From the NCBI RefSeq assembly GCF_028554725.1, contig NC_071668.1, forward strand, positions 7,609,001 through 7,673,000: 64,000 bases of DNA, given 5' to 3'. Within the stretch, counting starts at the first letter, position 1; every line of letters starts with the position of its first letter. A program made the translations under genes and the position numbers. Shown one piece after another: positions 58,943-64,000 of this stretch. A model generated the notes under the pieces. That model saw nothing but the letters and a program-made list of their open reading frames with translations. It was not told the origin of the DNA and made no database searches. The DNA comes from Zeugodacus cucurbitae. Its lineage: Eukaryota; Arthropoda; Insecta; Diptera; Tephritidae.

Positions 58943-59102
58943 AAGTAAGGAAACGGTATGTAAGAGATTTGTGGCGATAAGGCAGATTTGAGTTAATTCT
59001 AAACTGCAGCAACTACCTTTTTTATCAGCTTAGAAGTGCATTCTTGATTACTTGCACTGCTATCAAGAGCTTAAGCTATTGATATATGAGCAAAAAATTG
59101 TA

Positions 59103-59695
59103 GTAGAGGGAGAGAAAGATGCAGAGAGAACGATGGGTATGGATAGAGTGGGAGTGGGTGCAAATATAGAGAGAAAGAGATGGATGGTTATAGAGAGAAA
59201 TAAAGCAAGAGAGATGTTGAGATTATTATTGGTGAGAGAGTGAGATAAATGGAGGGGCAAAGAAAATGTGAAAAAGGTGAGACAGAAAAAGAGAAAGAAA
59301 GATATAGAAAAAAGGGACAGAAAAAGAGAGAGTTAGAAACAATAGAGAGAGATAAGAGAGTGTTAGAGACAGAAAAGAGAGCGAGAGAAAATAAAGAAAG
59401 ACAGAGAGAGAGAGATGGATATAGAAATATAGAGAGTAAAAATGGTAAGAAAATAGAAATAGAAAAAGGTGATAGAGAATGAGAGATAAAAGAGAAGGAA
59501 ATACAAGAAGTAATTATAAGAGGAGTAAATGAAAGTGATGGATATAAATAGAGAGAGAAAATAGAAAGTGATGGATTTAGAGAGAAAGAGAAAAATATAG
59601 TGATAAAAGTGAGAGAGATGAGAGAAAAAAACGAAAAAGAGAGACTTAAAAAATGGAAGGGATGGAAATAGACAGAGAGAGAGAAAAATTAGAGG
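59103..59695 (+). repeat. Purine-rich tract
   Basis: Nearly 600 bases dominated by GAGAGA, AAAGAGAG and GATGGATATAGA strings on the plus strand. Frames on either strand are Glu/Lys/Arg-rich or Ser/Leu/Phe-rich by composition only. Confidence 0.88.
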
Positions 59696-61544
59696 ATTAG
59701 AATTATATGTAAAGTGAGAGCTGTACTGTTTCTGGTCAATGTACTCGTACCCCACCACCATAACGCAATCGATCAAATCGATAGTAATTTAACTGACTTT
59801 TCTTTAAAAAAGGCTATATATGAGCATAAATAACCTCAATCCCGTAAATATTTCATTTGAATAGAATAACATTCTTCGGTTTCCCTTCTTATGAATATAC
59901 AATATTTAAAATACGAAAGTTCACTCAATTAGTTAAGCATTTCAACGATCACTCGTTAAGACATTTGCTACTCCAGCTAGAAGAAAAACAAGCAAAAATA
60001 TAAAAAAAAATTAAAAATGAAATAAAAATAAATGTTTAAAAAACCTTCAGAAATAAAACTTATCTGAGCAAGCAAACTATGCAGCGACATTAAAAGGCCA
60101 TAAAATGAGAATACAAGAAAAACTAACTGTAAAACTGAAACAGCTGTTCTGAAGACATCAGCACAGCAAACGCCCGCGTTCCGCAACATAACGAACCACG
60201 CAACTTAAGCACACTGCCGCCAGTGCTGCCAGTATATACTTTTCCAATTTTTATCTGTCAAAAACACATTAAAAACTAAACGCAAACGAAACTTGCCACT
60301 TTAATGCGTCATGCAGTCATTTGCTTAAGCTTTGCTACAAACGACCTGAGAGTGCCTTTAAACGCTTTTAAGATAGCCAACGGTAATATTAACAACAACA
60401 AATGCAAACAGTGCGAGCATAACCAAGCTGACCTAAGCGCAGCGTGCAACATGCTGAGAGTGCTAGACGAGGCAGCGTTGCATTAGCTGCAACGCCCCGA
60501 AAGTATGCAACAGAAAACTAACACGCCATGCCATTGCAATTGTATGCGTCGACACAAACTCGTTGAAAAGTAGGAAAGTAGCAAAGCAAAAGTTTGCACT
60601 AACTTCTCGTAGCCCCGTAATGAAGTGGATGAGCGTGTCCAGCTCATTTCAGCAAATTGTCAGCCACAGCTTGGCGCTTATCTCCGAGCTGCCGGCTGTT
60701 TGTGAGCCTGCTTAGGCGAGTGGACGCATTTGTCGCATATTTAACTGTTTTTGCATATACAAGAATATTAATAAACTCAACTCAAACTGTTTATAGCAGA
60801 GACATACATAGATGTTTATAAAGACGCCTGAGTCTATATTCATCTCTATATATGAAAACAGCTGAGCTGAGCGCACTGCTAAACATGCGCTGCGAAAAAT
60901 CAACACAGCTGCCGCTATTTGTACGCCCGTCAACTTAACTTAACTTAGCAGGTAAGTTCTTAAGTTGATTTAAACTTCCGTCGCTGTGTTATTATTGTTT
61001 TCAAGTTGTCTCTCTTCACTTTAGCGGAAAATTTCGCTTGACTAGTTTAATTGAAAAAGAAAATTCTTTGTTCTGTTGTGCTTTTGCCGCTTTGCGAGAA
61101 TATGCTAGAATGCTCGCAACGCTCACGCTTTCGAAGAAATGACCAATCGTTCTGTGCGCTGTGTTATTATAAGTTCAAAAGAAGACTGCAAGAATATAGC
61201 ACAAAATGGAGAAAACAAACCAAGTAAATACGTACAATACTCTGGCAGTTACAACATTTTTCAATTCTGGCTTGCTTTGTGGGCTTAAGTCACATTTAAG
61301 TTAAGTGAATCCTTGAGGTATTAAAAAAAAATGGAATCTGTTGCAGACTCTTCTCTCGCTCTTAGTTTTGCTAAGACATCGCACGTGTTCGTGGCAGCTG
61401 ATAAAGATAGATGAGGAACTAGACATACACATGCATATAGGGGGTCTAGAAGAAGGAAGATATATGTATACTTCGAAGAGTGTTGCCAGATTTTATTGAC
61501 ATTTTTATTGCAGTTAAGGTTCATGGTAAAGACAAAAAGCTGAT
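59696..61544. other. Non-coding
   Basis: No gene is recognised. A perfect CAG/GTAAGT donor string is at 60949-60957, but the frame before it is stopped, so any exon would be untranslated. One such 9-mer is near the chance expectation. Confidence 0.5.
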
Positions 61545-61911
61545 AATAAGTAGGCGTGATTTCAGTCCGAATTTGCAGGCCTCTAAGATGATAAGGATCT
61601 GGACCGATTTTATATATTTATGGAACTGATCCCAAGATTACTAATCATTGGCCGATATATTCATCATACAAACAATAAAATATCGAAAATTATTACATTA
61701 GGTATATGGGGACTTAAAGAAGTACTTAACCGATTTTATCTAGCTTTGTACCAGAGAACATTTAATCAGCAGTTGACCGATATATTTGGTATCAAGACTT
61801 ATAGCTCCTCATAATCGACAACTTTTTGACGGGAAGTGCCACATAATTGGGTCGTATGGAAAGTAGGCGTGGTTGTAAAACGATATTGCCCATTTTCATC
61901 CATTGCACCAG
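61545..61911 (+). mobile_element. INE-1-like repeat R5, internal fragment
   Basis: Strings such as GTAGGCGTGATTTCAG, TATATGGGGACTTAAAG, ACCGATTTTAT and AAGTAGGCGTGGTTGTAAAAC match the left third of R2 with much divergence. No stem-loop end and no right end. It stops where RTE-like coding sequence begins. Confidence 0.6.
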
Positions 61912-62510
61912 GATCTGGTAATGAATGAGGACAAGACGAAACATCTCCTGGCAACAAACAAACGGTCAGCGCATTCACGTCTTGGCTCCCACGTCACTGG
62001 TGACAGTCATAACTTTGAAGTTGTAGATAATTTCGTCTATCTTGGAACGAGCATTAACAGCAATAATAATGTCAGCCTTAAGATTTAATCCAGAATCACT
62101 CAACAGATGCTACCTTGGACTGAGTGGGCAATTGAAAAGTAAAGTCCTCTCTCGACGAACCAAAATCAAACTCTACAAGTCGGTCATTATTCCCGTCCTG
62201 CTTTATGGTGCAGAAGCTTGGACGATGCCAACATCAGATGAGACAGCGCAAGGAGTTTTCGAGAGAAAGGTTTATGTATGTATGGTTTGAACATTGGCAA
62301 CGGCGAATACCGCAGACGATAGAACGATCAGCTGTATGAGTTATACGACGGCATAGACATAGTACAGCGGATAAAATGACAGCGGCTACGCTGTCTAAGT
62401 CATGTTGTCGGAATGGACGAAAAAACTGCAGGTTTGAAAGTGTTTGATGCAGTAACCGCTGGTGGAAGGCCATGAAGAGGAAGACCTCTACTCCGTTGGA
62501 GTTCCTGAGA
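61912..62510 (+). mobile_element. RTE-like retrotransposon, RT C-terminal relic
   Basis: Open pieces in different frames read MNEDKTKHLLATNKRSAHSR, then FEVVDNFVYLGTSIN (61903-62088), then LSRRTKIKLYKSVIIPVLLYG and AEAWTMPTSDETAQGVFERK (62042-62290), then ELYDGIDIVQRIK, SHVVGMDEKTA and KVFDAVTAGGRP. These are the thumb and connection region following the reverse transcriptase active site. A frameshift lies near 62085, where a short segment is also deleted, and stops are frequent after 62290. The catalytic FADD motif and endonuclease are absent. The clade assignment is from memory and moderately sure. Confidence 0.75.
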
Positions 62511-63524
62511 TATTTAATTTCACTTCCCAGTGGACCACTCCCTATAGAACTTAATAAAAACATTGCTAAGATCAGTTACAACTAAGCATTTTTCCAAAAA
62601 CCTCTTTTGGAAAGCAATTTATACCAACTTCGAACATTATTTTAAAAGTGTCTCTTAACTATTTTCTTTATTTTCTTAGCTTGTACAGCAATAACAATTG
62701 CAATACAAATTCCAAGAAATAAAATCATGAACCAATATTAAAAGCAAATATTACAGTAAAAGTCAAAAATACTACGACAGCAGGCAAAGGCAATTTTCAG
62801 ACACTTGAATGACGCAAACATATTTCCGAGAAGAAAATCGCAAAGGAGGTAACGCAATAATGCACAACAGTCCGTAAAAAAATTATAAAAAAAAATAATA
62901 CATAAAAATAACTGCCCAAAAAAGAGATAAGCACTGCAGCAAGTAAGCGATAAAAGCAAACTGAGACAAGCGGCAGAGCTTTAAGTTCAAGCAGCAAGGA
63001 AATGCTATCAAATGCATTGCTTTAAGTGCCGGCAAGGATTTTAGCATTGATTTCTGTAGTAAATGTAAAATTTTGCTAAAACTATCTGTTAGTTTTGGGT
63101 GGATGGGTCATTTAAGCGTGAGTGGAGAGCACTCGCAGTAAGCGAAGTATATGGGTGTGTGTGTGCGTGGGTATAATTTTGTGTTTTGGTGAAATTGAGT
63201 GATAAAACGATTGCGGAGCAGCAATGCGAGTAACATGAAATGTGTCTGTTTATTTTCTTGCAAGGATGAAAACCACCATTGAAAACAGTCGAGTGAATTC
63301 GAGCTGCCAAGGCAGTTCATTGAATCTGAAATCGGAATTTAAACAAGTAGAAAAGTGCTTAGATGAAAATTGTAATGTAAGCATAGTAGAAAACCGGAAA
63401 GTTTTTAGGCGCGAGACCAGTCGAGGCTTAAAGACCTCGCCGCTGATTTTTGGGTCCATTTAAATAGGGATAAATAAATGATAAATAGACGATTCTTAAT
63501 TTTGATTTTGAAGTAAAAAAATAT
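62511..63524. other. Non-coding
   Basis: No gene is supported. T-rich minus frames at 62738-62997 are hydrophobic by composition. Frames on both strands at 63242-63463 overlap the same DNA and contain no known domain. Confidence 0.5.
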
Positions 63525-64000
63525 TACATAGCACAACATGATATAATACAATATAACGTAAATAGCATGGAAAAACATAGCATAAACATAGTATTCCTAA
63601 AAATGTTAATACAGCAGCATAACTTAACATAACATAACATAATAACATAACATAACATAACATAACATAGCACAACATAACATAATATAACATAACATAA
63701 CATAATATAACATGACATAACATAACAATATAACATAACATAACATAACTTAACATAACATAACATAACATAACATAATATAACATGACATAACATAACA
63801 ATATAACATAACATAACATAACATAACATAACTTAACATAACATAACATAACTTAACATAACATAACATAACATAACTTAACATAACACAACATAACATA
63901 ACTTAACATGACATAACACAACATAACATAACATAGGTTAACATAACATAACTTAGCATAACATAACATAACTTAACATAACATATCATAACAAAATATA
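63525..64000 (+). repeat. ATAAC-type pentanucleotide array 3
   Basis: About 475 bases of CATAACATAA repeats, most regular from 63620, with variants CTTAAC, ATAGC and ACAAC. It continues past the window end, so its full length is unknown. Same orientation as arrays 1 and 2. Confidence 0.95.

Noticed and set aside
59249..59482. Glu/Lys/Arg-rich 77-codon frame
   Set aside because: It comes from the GA-rich tract; there is no stop because of composition. The minus-strand 137-codon frame over the same tract has the same cause.
60949..60957. Perfect CAG/GTAAGT splice donor
   Set aside because: The frame before it contains a stop just upstream, and about one such 9-mer is expected by chance in both strands of this window.

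Overview
The window reads as gene-poor, AT-rich, repeat-laden nuclear DNA from a higher fly, most probably a tephritid fruit fly. The inference rests on the repeat content: mariner elements of the mellifera type, a DD41D mariner of the kind described from Ceratitis rosa, repeats built like Drosophila INE-1/DINE-1, fragments of non-LTR retrotransposons, and abundant CA/TG, CAA/TTG and pentanucleotide runs. I find no intact host gene, tRNA, rRNA or CRISPR array. The long reading frames are either transposon relics or products of low-complexity DNA. The window is best read as an intergenic desert or the inside of a very long intron.

Layout. 0-10 kb: a dead mariner (1401-2404), then two copies of a composite repeat made of a ~110 bp leader followed by AAAGCTTT-type tandem arrays (4314-5365, 8949-9905), with a separate 33 bp tandem repeat between them (7739-7940). 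12-18 kb: a MITE fragment, three 3' ends of non-LTR elements carrying RNase H and CCHC remnants, and an internally deleted DD41D mariner with intact ends (16406-17353). 22-31 kb: a MITE, two ATAAC-type pentanucleotide arrays, two INE-1-like repeats and a second mellifera-type mariner. 32-41 kb: a decayed DD41D-like element, a clean MITE copy with target duplication (34746-35114), a GC-richer patch that could be a promoter (37170-37440), and a three-level nest in which a mariner sits in a Jockey-type element that sits in a MITE (39248-40934). 42-48 kb: regularly spaced ATGATGTGATG clusters with an inserted retrotransposon piece, then purine-rich satellites, including a higher-order array at 46.7-48.2 kb. 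50-64 kb: two more mellifera-type mariners, pyrimidine- and purine-rich tracts, three INE-1-like copies, an RTE-like reverse transcriptase end, and a third pentanucleotide array running off the window end.

Function. Nothing here forms an operon or pathway. The mobile elements are non-autonomous or dead: every transposase or reverse transcriptase seen lacks domains, catalytic residues or frame. Two short possible first exons with good splice donors (15434-15505 and 48833-48914) and the GC-richer patch are the only hints of host genes, and all three are weak. I did not find a convincing new biological system. The most informative structures are the nested insertion, the INE-1-like family, the composite AAAGCTTT repeats and the higher-order purine satellite.
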